Source: Anaeroplasma sp902783745
GTDB lineage: Bacteria; Bacillota_I; Bacilli_A; Acholeplasmatales; Anaeroplasmataceae
Assembly: GCA_946617655.1 (NCBI GenBank)
Contig: CAMOKL010000025.1
Coordinates: 1 to 17,542, forward strand
Length of the DNA stretch: 17,542 nucleotides
Direction: 5' to 3'
The position numbers were made by a program, and so were the translations under genes. The notes beneath the pieces were generated by a model. That model was not told the DNA's origin. It saw nothing but the letters and a program-made list of their open reading frames with translations, and searched no databases. Positions 5,708-13,853 of the stretch are shown here, one piece after another (position 1 is the stretch's first letter; the number at the start of each line of letters is the position of its first letter).

Positions 5708-8272
5708 ATGAAAAAGATTTTGACATTACTTTTAATAATATCTTCTACATTTTTATTATTTTCATGTGGTAAACCAAATAATGAAGATATAACTAATACA
5801 TTAGAAAATGTAAAAATGGTTGATGATATCGGATTATCAAATGAGTTAAGCTATAAGAAAATAGAAATTGAAGATAAAGACGCATTATCAAATACATTTA
5901 TGGATGTAGAACCAGATTTCTTTATAAATGTAGAAATCAATTCTTATTATCTAGCTGATTTTGATATTAGTAGCGCAATAGATGGTTTGTATTATGGTGA
6001 GGACATAGAATTAGATTATGAATTCTTTTTTACAGGCGAAAAAAGAGTATGCAAAGTATTTAAAGAAGGTGGATTTGAAGATGGTGGTGCATATACAATT
6101 GATATATCTTCTAATTCATATTTAAAGTTTAGTGAAAAAGATAATTCTATAAGATCAATAATATTTACTGTTAAAGCAAATGATAGTAATGATTTTAGTT
6201 TAAAAGAATATCCAGATTATGATTTATCTAAAGTAACACATTTTAATGGATATGATGATCCAGAAAATTATTTATTTTATGATGGAATTATTAATGAATC
6301 TTCAAATGATATTATTACATTTTCAAATTCAATAGATAAATTATATATAGAAATTATTTCTAAAGAAGTAATTAATGGTAAAACAAAAATATATTATAAA
6401 TTACCTGATGCAGATAAAATATTTAACGAATGTAACTTGCATATTAATAATAAAGAATTAGATATGGAAAATAATTTTATGCTAAATGATATAAATGACA
6501 TCGCAAAAGATTTAGTTTATTCAGATTTCGTATTAGTACATTTATATGCAATATCAGATAAATATGGCTTCTCTCCTGCGGTAAATAAGCTTTTAGATAT
6601 TGCAACAGTAAATGTATCATTTAAGCCTGAAGGAAATAAAATAAGCTTAGGATTTGATGTTTCATTAACATTTGAATTCAATTCAGGTTGGAGATTATGT
6701 GTATCATTTAAATTTTTATGGACAAAAACATTTAATGCATCTGCAGATGCAGAGCTTGAAACATTCTTAGGTATACCTACTGGTTTAAAAATGAACTGTA
6801 GTGTTTCAAGTGATGAATCTTTTTCATATCAAGTATTAATATCATTAAAAAATCCTAAATTTAATGTTGGATATCAACCTGATTATCCTGATAATCTAGA
6901 TTTTAGCAAAGCTAAAAAGGCTGTTGAGGAATTAAAGGGTAAATGGGCAGAGGCAGACTTATTAGGTTACAAAAGAGATAAGGTTGTAGGAGATACAATG
7001 ATGGTAAACATCGGATATGTATCATTACATTTTGGATATATATCTATTGATGTTGAATTATTTGTTTGCCTAAAGCTTGATTGTAATATTACACTTGGTG
7101 TTGCCTATACTTATAGTTCACATCAAGTAATAATTAATTATTCATCTTCTTCTGGTAATGGAGATGGTGGAGCATCGCCATCTAATGTTAACGCAAAAAT
7201 ATTAGAAGGTTCAATTGCAGGTACTCTATCTACTGAATTATTCTTAAAATTAAAAATAACATGTTATATCACAGGAATTAGATTTTTAGCATCAATTAGT
7301 GCTGATATTGATGCAGGTGTATATTTACAAGCACAAGGTCTTGGAAGTATATCTTATAATTTCATAACTCATGAATTTAATGGTAATGCGGCAGCATCAC
7401 TAGAATTTGGATTCTTATTTAGAGTCAAATTGAATATTAATGTTTTAATATTTATAAACGGAAGCTGGGAGTTTTATTCTAAAAAAGCACCTTTATTAAA
7501 GCTTGGAGCTCCATATGAAGTTAAAGAAAGCGCAATAGAGGAGCTTAATTTAAATAAAACTGAAACAGAAATTAAAGATACAAATCTATTAGTATTTAAT
7601 GTATTTGATGCATCTTCTATGTCTGAATATGCTAAAACATTTTCTTTAGATTATAAAGTTGATTTCTTAGATTCAGTATTTATAGATAAGCCTTATTCAT
7701 ATAATTTGTTTAAATCTATTTCTACAGATAATGAATATGTAAAGATAGTTGGAAATAAAATAATAGTTGATGATAATATACCAAAAACTACAGGTAATAT
7801 TATCATTGAATTAAATACTTCTTCTTTTTCATCAAAAGAAATAAAAATACCATTTAAGTATGTTTCATCATCTGCAAAATTTGTCACATTTGATGGTGAA
7901 AATAAAACTGCATACTTGCCAGGTCAAAAAATCGAATTCCCAAAAGATATAATTATACGTGATGGTTATATTTTCAAAGGATATAGAATAGGTAATCTCT
8001 TATATCATAATAACGATACATTTATAATGCCAGATCATGATGTTAATTTTACATCATATTATATCTTAGATACTTACTACACTGTTACATTCTATGATGG
8101 ATTTGGAAATATTATTTCACGTGAGCTTGTATTAAATGAGGAAGCCGCAAAAGAACCATTCTTTAATCAATATCAAATTGAAGGTTATACATTTGTATCA
8201 TGGGATAAAGATTTTAGTTTTATAACATCTGACCTTGATGTTTATGCAATTTATGAAAAGGTGGTAGAATAA
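5708..8272 (+). CDS. Large beta-rich lipoprotein with C-terminal InlB/Flg_new-type repeats
   Basis: 854 residues. The signal peptide MKKILTLLLIISSTFLLFSC has lipobox LFSC, so Cys20 should be lipidated and the protein anchored outside the membrane. Residues 21-290 are acidic and Asn/Asp-rich. From about 298 to 600 come long runs of alternating hydrophobic and polar residues, indicating many beta strands, with a flexible Gly/Ser linker near 479-493. Residues about 720-780 and 792-851 form two repeats of the Listeria-Bacteroides (Flg_new, InlB B-repeat) type: VTF/VTFYDGFG start, IEGYTFVSWD core, YAIYEK end. Such repeats occur in surface adhesins. The gene is co-transcribed with the next lipoprotein, whose ATG follows one base after this stop. 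I do not recognise the central domain; ligand and role unknown. Confidence 0.8.
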   Translation: MKKILTLLLIISSTFLLFSCGKPNNEDITNTLENVKMVDDIGLSNELSYKKIEIEDKDALSNTFMDVEPDFFINVEINSYYLADFDISSAIDGLYYGEDIELDYEFFFTGEKRVCKVFKEGGFEDGGAYTIDISSNSYLKFSEKDNSIRSIIFTVKANDSNDFSLKEYPDYDLSKVTHFNGYDDPENYLFYDGIINESSNDIITFSNSIDKLYIEIISKEVINGKTKIYYKLPDADKIFNECNLHINNKELDMENNFMLNDINDIAKDLVYSDFVLVHLYAISDKYGFSPAVNKLLDIATVNVSFKPEGNKISLGFDVSLTFEFNSGWRLCVSFKFLWTKTFNASADAELETFLGIPTGLKMNCSVSSDESFSYQVLISLKNPKFNVGYQPDYPDNLDFSKAKKAVEELKGKWAEADLLGYKRDKVVGDTMMVNIGYVSLHFGYISIDVELFVCLKLDCNITLGVAYTYSSHQVIINYSSSSGNGDGGASPSNVNAKILEGSIAGTLSTELFLKLKITCYITGIRFLASISADIDAGVYLQAQGLGSISYNFITHEFNGNAAASLEFGFLFRVKLNINVLIFINGSWEFYSKKAPLLKLGAPYEVKESAIEELNLNKTETEIKDTNLLVFNVFDASSMSEYAKTFSLDYKVDFLDSVFIDKPYSYNLFKSISTDNEYVKIVGNKIIVDDNIPKTTGNIIIELNTSSFSSKEIKIPFKYVSSSAKFVTFDGENKTAYLPGQKIEFPKDIIIRDGYIFKGYRIGNLLYHNNDTFIMPDHDVNFTSYYILDTYYTVTFYDGFGNIISRELVLNEEAAKEPFFNQYQIEGYTFVSWDKDFSFITSDLDVYAIYEKVVE

Positions 8273-8273
8273 T

Positions 8274-9617
8274 ATGAAAAAATTACTATTACTTTTATCT
8301 ATAATAATTACATCAATATCATTAATTTCATGTACAAGCAAAAACACTAAGATTAATGAATTATCAATTGATTATGTAAATGATATTTTTTCAAAACCTA
8401 ATGTTAAAACATTAGAATTTGTAAACGTACCAAATGAAGCAATTGAAATTGGTCATTTTGCAGAACAAAAAATTCTACTTAAGGCAACATATATTGATTC
8501 TTCTATTAAATATATGCATGTAACTGAAAGCTTGTTTTCAAAAGATGAGTTAGAACAATTTTTAACTCCAGGACAAAAGCATTTTGATTTCTTATATAAA
8601 GGAAATCATATTGCGTTAAAATTCAGTTTAAAAGAAGCTAAATTACCTACATTTTATACTGTTACTTATGTTAATAGATTTGGTGATGTCTTATACAATG
8701 ATACAGTTAAATATTTATCTAAATCATCATATACTCCAAAAACTAATCTAGATTATATTGAAAATGGAATATATTATAGATTTGATGGATTATGGAATCA
8801 AGATTTAGATTATATCTATTCTAATATTGTTGTAAGTCCTAAATATACTTTATGTGAGGTTGAAAACAATTTTGATAATCACTTTGGTATAGTTGGATAT
8901 GAAACAGTCGCAAAAAAATCTAATAATTTAGAACATAGTATGCTTCTTTATTTAGGAAGATGTGAAAAAGTAGTTTTAGATGAATTTGATATAATCGAAA
9001 GAAAAAATTATATTAATGAAAATTTATCATTTGATATTGTTACAAAAGATAAAGAAAATTTATATAAATATTTTATGAACAATATCACTACTTCTTTATT
9101 AAAAAATTATATTCATGATTCAACACATGATTATTATGAAGCAGTATTACAAAACACTTATAAATTAGATTTTAATAACTTAAATTATAATGATAACGAA
9201 AGCTTATTTATAAATGACTTTAATGATTTAGGTTATGATGAGTTTAATACTAAAACTTATTATATTAAAGAAATATCATTAAATAACATCTTAGATTTTA
9301 ATGATTCTACTATTTATGATTTATATAATAGTGGAGGTAATAAAATATATATTACTATGGATTATCCATTAGGTAATTATAGAATGACATTTACTTCTGA
9401 TATTGATATTTATATAAATGTAACATATACTGACTTAAATTATGATTATCCAATTAAGTATTACCAAATTAATGATGTAAAAATAGGATTTTCATATGTT
9501 AAAGATTCAATTAAATTTAATCAATCATATTCTAAAGCCGAATTCTATACATATGGAAATAATTTTACAATCAGTAATTACGTTTTAGCAAGTGGATTAT
9601 ATTTTGGATTAAGATAA
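8274..9617 (+). CDS. Lipoprotein with one InlB/Flg_new-type repeat
   Basis: 447 residues. The signal peptide has lipobox LISC with Cys20 as the lipidation site. Residues about 28-122 resemble an Ig-like bacterial domain (VPNEAIEIG ... FDFLYKGNHIALKFSL). Residues 127-191 form one repeat of the same type as in the upstream protein (FYTVTYVNRFGDVLYNDTV ... YRFDGLWNQDLDYIYSNIVVSPKY). The remaining 250 residues are Asn-, Asp- and Tyr-rich and predicted beta, with no family recognised. A site GGTGG lies in the last codons of the previous gene, and the intergenic gap is a single base (TAA-T-ATG), so the two lipoproteins are made from one transcript and likely act together at the cell surface. A strong terminator follows. 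Confidence 0.8.
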   Translation: MKKLLLLLSIIITSISLISCTSKNTKINELSIDYVNDIFSKPNVKTLEFVNVPNEAIEIGHFAEQKILLKATYIDSSIKYMHVTESLFSKDELEQFLTPGQKHFDFLYKGNHIALKFSLKEAKLPTFYTVTYVNRFGDVLYNDTVKYLSKSSYTPKTNLDYIENGIYYRFDGLWNQDLDYIYSNIVVSPKYTLCEVENNFDNHFGIVGYETVAKKSNNLEHSMLLYLGRCEKVVLDEFDIIERKNYINENLSFDIVTKDKENLYKYFMNNITTSLLKNYIHDSTHDYYEAVLQNTYKLDFNNLNYNDNESLFINDFNDLGYDEFNTKTYYIKEISLNNILDFNDSTIYDLYNSGGNKIYITMDYPLGNYRMTFTSDIDIYINVTYTDLNYDYPIKYYQINDVKIGFSYVKDSIKFNQSYSKAEFYTYGNNFTISNYVLASGLYFGLR

Positions 9618-9621
9618 GAAA

Positions 9622-9653
9622 AATAAGGTTATGGCCTAAGCCATAACCTTATT
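9622..9653. terminator. Bidirectional intrinsic terminator between convergent genes
   Basis: Perfect 14-bp stem AATAAGGTTATGGC with loop CTAA. T-rich tails follow on both sides (ATTATTTTCTT on plus, TTTTCTTATC on minus). It ends the lipoprotein operon and the DHH gene, whose stop codon (9652-9654) overlaps the stem. Confidence 0.9.
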
Positions 9654-10575
9654 ATTTTCTTCCGTTTAATTTATCTAAAATGTTTGGTAATTCTTGATCT
9701 ACTTTATCATTTTCAAGCTGACAAGTACCAGCATTTTGATGTCCTCCTCCACCATAAGATAGACATAATGCGCCAATATCGAATTTAGAATTCTTATTTA
9801 CAATACTCTTACCAATCATTACTGCAGTATTTTGTTTCTTAAATCCCCATGCAACATGTACTGATATTTCGATAGTTGGATATAATGCATATATCATAAA
9901 TCTATTACCAGCATATATTACATCTTCTCCTCTTAAATCTAATACTGCAACTTTATTATCAATCTTTACAATTCTCTTTAATTGTTCTTTAAATAGATTT
10001 GCTTGTTCAAAATATAAATCTACTCTTTCTTTAACATCAGGTAATCTTAATATTTCATCGATAGGATGATTCATGCAATAATCAATTAATTCCATCATTA
10101 AATCATAATTTGAAATTCTAAATTCACGGAATCTACCAAGACCTGTTCTTGCATCCATAATGTAATTTAATAATACCCATCCTGATGGTTCTAATATTTC
10201 ATCAACTGTAAAATCAGCAGAATCTCCCTTATCTACTGCAGTCATAATTTCTTCACTTACAGCTTTAATCTTTTCTTTTCCACCATAATAATTATAAACT
10301 ACTCTCGCAGCACTTTTTGCATTACCATCAATAATTAGCTTAGATGTATCAACATTCTTTAATCTTATAAGTTCACTTTCATGATGGTCAAATGATAATC
10401 CTACTCTTGGGTCAAATGGTAGGTTTGTTGTAATATCATTTTTTGATAATTCAACTTTACCATCTTGTACATCCTTAGGGTGAACAAATTTAATTTCATC
10501 TATAATTTTTAATTCTTTTAGAATCATTGCGCAAACTAAACCATCAAAATCACTTCTAGTTACTAATCTTTTCAT
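9652..10575 (-). CDS. DHH/DHHA1 phosphoesterase
   Basis: 307 residues, full-length DHH-family phosphoesterase. The Mn-binding motifs are present: RSDFDG (Asp9, Asp11), SFDHH with the DHH triad at 63-65, and AVDKGD at 113-118. The C-terminal DHHA1 substrate-binding motif SYGGGGHQNAG is at 273-283. Relatives include nanoRNA/pAp phosphatases, cyclic-dinucleotide phosphodiesterases and exopolyphosphatase-like proteins; sequence alone does not choose among them. No membrane or GGDEF-like N-terminal region is present, so it is not a full GdpP-type protein. The ATG at 10573-10575 follows GTGAGG at 8 bases. An extended -10 promoter is at 10614-10622, and transcription from the upstream SGNH gene may also read in since no terminator separates them. 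Confidence 0.88.
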   Translation of the reverse strand: MKRLVTRSDFDGLVCAMILKELKIIDEIKFVHPKDVQDGKVELSKNDITTNLPFDPRVGLSFDHHESELIRLKNVDTSKLIIDGNAKSAARVVYNYYGGKEKIKAVSEEIMTAVDKGDSADFTVDEILEPSGWVLLNYIMDARTGLGRFREFRISNYDLMMELIDYCMNHPIDEILRLPDVKERVDLYFEQANLFKEQLKRIVKIDNKVAVLDLRGEDVIYAGNRFMIYALYPTIEISVHVAWGFKKQNTAVMIGKSIVNKNSKFDIGALCLSYGGGGHQNAGTCQLENDKVDQELPNILDKLNGRK

Positions 10576-10613
10576 TATAAAACCTCACTTTTAAAATCAA
10601 TTTCATTATGTTT

Positions 10614-10622
10614 ATTATACCA
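10614..10622 (-). promoter_or_regulatory. Extended -10 promoter for the DHH gene
   Basis: Minus-strand TGGTATAAT, perfect extended -10, about 38 bases before the ATG. No good -35 is visible. Confidence 0.6.
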
Positions 10623-10656
10623 AAAAAGTAAACGAATTGATATAAATAATATAAAA

Positions 10657-11799
10657 CTATTTATTAAATATTTTATTTGCGGCCAAATTACCCATCATCT
10701 TATATGCCAATTTAGATGGATGTAGGTGATCTCCTGAATCATATCCATCCTTAAATTTCCATATATTATTATCAAATATTCCAACTTCTAAATTAAAATC
10801 TATATATTTATAATTAGATTTTAGATAATAATTAAATTCATTTTTTAATTCCTCTCTAAAATCTTCATAAGTTCTCCAATTATAAATAGGAAGTAGTGTA
10901 CCAACCATGAATTCTAATCCAAGTTTATTAGAAATATCTTTATAATAATTGATTCCCTCAATCATTTCTTTTGCGGTAGGTAAATCACTCATTGGTCTAA
11001 ATATATTTATATCTTCACCTACAGGATGAATAATATCATTAATTCCTTGTTGTACTATAACTAAATAAGCTCCTTTAACTGAAGATATTTCATGCATAAA
11101 TCTATTACTTCCCTTTAAGCCATATGATTGATATGTAATACAGTCATATTGTCTTAATATTCTAGTACCAGACACAGCTTTTCTTATAACAGATATATTT
11201 TTTATATTATTTTCTCTTAATGCCATTAACATATAATCCGGCCAATCTTGTGATGTTATAGAATCTCCATAACAAATTAATGCCTTATTAGAATCATCTG
11301 TATAAAGGTCAATATTAGATATTAAATAAACCCAAGATGTTTGTTTAGATGTATTAATATCTAATACATTATTAAGCCCTTGATCTCCATATGCAAAATA
11401 TCCTTTTGATAAAGGTCCTTTGATATCAACTCCACCACATAAATTACAATAATCTTTAATATATATTGAAACAATAATATATTGATCTTCTAATATATCA
11501 ATATCTAATTCATCAGATTCAATATATTGGTGAGGATTTATTTTAACATTTTTATTCCCATTAAATGTTAAAAATCCAATACTTTTTGTTATTTTATCAG
11601 ATAAGCTATCTCCAATACCAATTGATACATAATCAATTGATATTTCTTCATCTATCAAAAAATTATCTAAGGTTATCTTTAATTTTTTACCATTAAAAGG
11701 GCAAAATATTGGATATCTTAGTGTTAAATTTTTACAATATGTTTGTGGGTGTGGCATTGTAATAGATTGTGCATTCCCATAAATAGTTACATATCTCAT
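10657..11799 (-). CDS. SGNH/GDSL hydrolase with N-terminal beta domain
   Basis: 380 residues. The C-terminal half carries the SGNH catalytic blocks: CYGDSIT with Ser180, a Gly in AVSGTRI near 211, QQGIND with Asn254, and SGDHLHPS with Asp357 and His360. These enzymes hydrolyse esters, often deacylating carbohydrates or lipids. The N-terminal 170 residues look like an all-beta domain without a recognised family, possibly carbohydrate binding. There is no signal peptide or membrane helix, so it should act in the cytosol unless exported by another route. The start follows TAGGAG at about 6 bases. A TATAAT at 11830-11835 (minus strand) is a plausible promoter. No terminator separates it from the DHH gene, but functional linkage is not evident. 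Confidence 0.85.
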   Translation of the reverse strand: MRYVTIYGNAQSITMPHPQTYCKNLTLRYPIFCPFNGKKLKITLDNFLIDEEISIDYVSIGIGDSLSDKITKSIGFLTFNGNKNVKINPHQYIESDELDIDILEDQYIIVSIYIKDYCNLCGGVDIKGPLSKGYFAYGDQGLNNVLDINTSKQTSWVYLISNIDLYTDDSNKALICYGDSITSQDWPDYMLMALRENNIKNISVIRKAVSGTRILRQYDCITYQSYGLKGSNRFMHEISSVKGAYLVIVQQGINDIIHPVGEDINIFRPMSDLPTAKEMIEGINYYKDISNKLGLEFMVGTLLPIYNWRTYEDFREELKNEFNYYLKSNYKYIDFNLEVGIFDNNIWKFKDGYDSGDHLHPSKLAYKMMGNLAANKIFNK

Positions 11800-11853
11800 A
11801 TTACTCTCCTAAATCATTAATATAACTTTATTATATAATTATTTTAAGTATGG

Positions 11854-11879
11854 AAAAAGGGCTTATTCAAAATAAGCCC
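11854..11879 (-). terminator. Intrinsic terminator after rubrerythrin
   Basis: Perfect 9-bp hairpin GGGCTTATT/AATAAGCCC with a 3-base loop, followed by TTTTT on the minus strand. It lies immediately after the rubrerythrin stop and insulates it from the SGNH gene. Confidence 0.88.
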
Positions 11880-11885
11880 ATATTT

Positions 11886-12428
11886 CTAGTAATTATTTTC
11901 TGAGATTTCAAAATATGATTGTGGGTGATTACAAACGGGACAAACATCAGGTGCCTTAGTACCAACAACAATATGTCCACAATTTCTACATTCCCAAACC
12001 TTAACTTCTGACTTTTCAAATACTTCTTGCATCTCTACATTATGAAGTAACGCTCTATAACGCTCTTCGTGGTGCTTCTCAATTAAACCAACAGCTCTAA
12101 ATTTAGCTGCAAGTTCAATAAATCCTTCCTCTTCTGCAGTTTTTGCGAATTCCTCATACATATCAGTCCATTCATAATTCTCACCATCTGCAGCTGCACT
12201 TAGATTATCTTTAGTATCTCCAATACCATTTAATTCCTTAAACCACATTTTTGCATGTTCTTTTTCATTATCCGCAGTCTTTAAGAATATAGAAGATATT
12301 TGTTCAAATCCTTCTTTTTTTGCAACTGATGCGAAATAAGTATATTTATTTCTTGCTTGAGATTCTCCTGCAAATGCGGCCATTAAATTTTTTTCTGTCT
12401 TTGTTCCTTTATATTTGTTATCTTTCAT
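11886..12428 (-). CDS. rbr: Rubrerythrin
   Basis: 180 residues, standard length. It is a cytosolic diiron peroxidase that reduces hydrogen peroxide in anaerobes. The ferritin-like four-helix domain supplies ligands visible as Glu22 in FAGESQAR, Glu55 and His58 in DNEKEH, and Glu117 and His120 in LIEKHH. The C-terminal rubredoxin-like domain binds one iron through Cys147-x-x-Cys150 and Cys163-x-x-Cys166. The fusion order (diiron then rubredoxin) is that of classical rubrerythrin. AAAGGATG lies ahead of the ATG and a TATAAT at 12469-12474 is a possible -10. Single gene with its own terminator. It indicates an anaerobe or microaerophile coping with oxygen exposure. Confidence 0.95.
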   Translation of the reverse strand: MKDNKYKGTKTEKNLMAAFAGESQARNKYTYFASVAKKEGFEQISSIFLKTADNEKEHAKMWFKELNGIGDTKDNLSAAADGENYEWTDMYEEFAKTAEEEGFIELAAKFRAVGLIEKHHEERYRALLHNVEMQEVFEKSEVKVWECRNCGHIVVGTKAPDVCPVCNHPQSYFEISENNY

Positions 12429-12527
12429 AAAATCATCCTTTCCATAACATAATGAATAAATATGTTAAATTATATTAATAGTATCTATCCAAATTAATTA
12501 TACAATAAAATAATTATTTTAAATAAT

Positions 12528-13202
12528 TTATTCAATATTATTTCTTAATTTTTTGAATTTATCCTTTATCTCTAAAGATACTCTTCTTGAATCACATATT
12601 TTAGATATTGTTTTTCTTTTTAAAGTAATATCATCTATATCCGATAAATAATCATATACATCATTAGGATATTCCAATCCTATAACTTGTAAAAGCCAAG
12701 CTTCTGACATCATTACCATATATTCTTCATTAAGCTTAATATGATTTAATATTTTTAATATATTCTTATCTTTATAAAGCTTTAAACCTAATATATATGC
12801 CATTCTTCTTTCATATAAATGCTTAGATTTATATGATTTTTTAAAGAAATCATAATATATATTAAAATCATATTTCTTTATATATGTTATAATCATATCA
12901 GTTATTGCCCATGATTTTGCATTTTTAATCTCTTCACTTATAAAAGATAATTGTTGTTTAATATCATTTAATCTTTTTAAATTTATTGCATAATACAAAT
13001 AATCTATTTCTAAATATTTTCCCAATATAAAATCTTTTAATATTAATTCATTATCATTAAAATGTTTTTTAACTAAATCTTTTAAAATTGGTGTTTTAAC
13101 ACCAATCACCTCATAAGTTGAATTAGATATAGTTTTAGAAAACTTCATAAATTTTAAATCTCTTATAGAAAATAAATAATTATATAATTCACTGTAATTC
13201 AT
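12528..13202 (-). CDS. AlkD-type DNA alkylation repair glycosylase
   Basis: 224 residues, all helical HEAT-like repeats, standard size for the family. Proteins of this type excise bulky or positively charged alkylated bases (3-methyladenine, 7-methylguanine) without base flipping. Residues that contact the lesion in Bacillus cereus AlkD appear conserved: Trp98 and Asp102 in SWAITD, Arg133 in YERRMAYILGL, and Trp169 in SEAWLLQ. The C-terminal SRRVSLEIK region fits too. The ATG at 13202 has AAGGA about 9 bases upstream. It follows the lipoprotein gene by 19 bases and is probably co-transcribed with it; the link is not obviously functional. Confidence 0.85.
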   Translation of the reverse strand: MNYSELYNYLFSIRDLKFMKFSKTISNSTYEVIGVKTPILKDLVKKHFNDNELILKDFILGKYLEIDYLYYAINLKRLNDIKQQLSFISEEIKNAKSWAITDMIITYIKKYDFNIYYDFFKKSYKSKHLYERRMAYILGLKLYKDKNILKILNHIKLNEEYMVMMSEAWLLQVIGLEYPNDVYDYLSDIDDITLKRKTISKICDSRRVSLEIKDKFKKLRNNIE

Positions 13203-13221
13203 ATTAATAATCCTTCAAAAA

Positions 13222-13725
13222 CTATTCTAATGATAGTCTTACTTCTATATTGCCTAATGAGGCTTTATATATTTCTTTTAATTCATCCTTAGTATAACCA
13301 TTAATCTTACCAATTCTTGTAAAAGAATATGAATTATTTCCATAATATAAGCATAAATTAGAACCTGTATATAATATAACATCTCCTGTTGTAACATCTA
13401 TATAAGAATCATTTGTAGGAAGTTGAAATCCTAAATCCCCTACTTTTTCAAAGCCACCAAAATCATGTGCTTCATATGTTATATCATTTTCTTTTAAAAT
13501 ATTTACTAGCGCTTTAACACTTGAATTATTTTCTAATTCAACTTTTAATTTATTATCTCCAATATAAATAAACATTTCTTTTATATCCTCCTCTACTACA
13601 TTTGTATTAGTTGTTGTTTTTGATGTTTTAGAAGTTAAAGTGTTATTTTTATCCTTAGAAGTATTACTACATGAGACTAAAAATAGGAACAAAAACATAA
13701 AGCATATAATTATTAATTTTTTCAT
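13222..13725 (-). CDS. Cyclophilin-like fold lipoprotein
   Basis: 167 residues. The signal peptide ends in lipobox LVSC with lipidated Cys19, followed by a Ser/Thr/Lys/Asn-rich linker (20-48). Residues about 51-165 match the cyclophilin-like fold family found as small secreted or lipidated proteins: KVELENNSSVKALVNIL, then GDLGFQLPTND, GDVILYTGSNLCLYYGN, and SYSFTRIGKI. These lack the eukaryotic cyclophilin active site and have no settled biochemical role. AGGTGA precedes the ATG at suitable distance, and a -10 TATAAT is at 13748-13753. It heads a unit with the AlkD gene and is divergent from the DUF1295 gene. Confidence 0.75.
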   Translation of the reverse strand: MKKLIIICFMFLFLFLVSCSNTSKDKNNTLTSKTSKTTTNTNVVEEDIKEMFIYIGDNKLKVELENNSSVKALVNILKENDITYEAHDFGGFEKVGDLGFQLPTNDSYIDVTTGDVILYTGSNLCLYYGNNSYSFTRIGKINGYTKDELKEIYKASLGNIEVRLSLE

Positions 13726-13747
13726 ATCATAATCACCTATATATTTA

Positions 13748-13753
13748 ATTATA
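13748..13753 (-). promoter_or_regulatory. Possible -10 of the cyclophilin-like lipoprotein/AlkD unit
   Basis: Minus-strand TATAAT about 23 bases before the ATG at 13725, without TG extension or clear -35. Confidence 0.4.
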
Positions 13754-13814
13754 ACCTATAAATTAATTTTCATATAAACAAATATATAAATTTAATAAGA
13801 AATTAAAATTATTA

Positions 13815-13823
13815 TGATATAAT
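13815..13823 (+). promoter_or_regulatory. Extended -10 promoter for the DUF1295 gene
   Basis: TGATATAAT, perfect extended -10, about 30 bases before the ATG at 13854. AAAGGAT lies between as ribosome site. The 128-base intergenic region also serves the divergent lipoprotein gene. Confidence 0.6.
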
Positions 13824-13853
13824 AATTATAAAATTTATATAAAGGATAGTAAT

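Noticed and set aside
7693..7887. 64-codon open frame on the minus strand inside the large lipoprotein gene
   Set aside because: Antisense to a clear coding region, no ribosome site, and its residues show no domain; a by-product of AT-rich codon use.
12507..12520. Perfect palindrome AAAATAATTATTTT upstream of rubrerythrin, considered as a PerR box
   Set aside because: It does not match TTATAATnATTATAA well and such palindromes are frequent by chance at this base composition.
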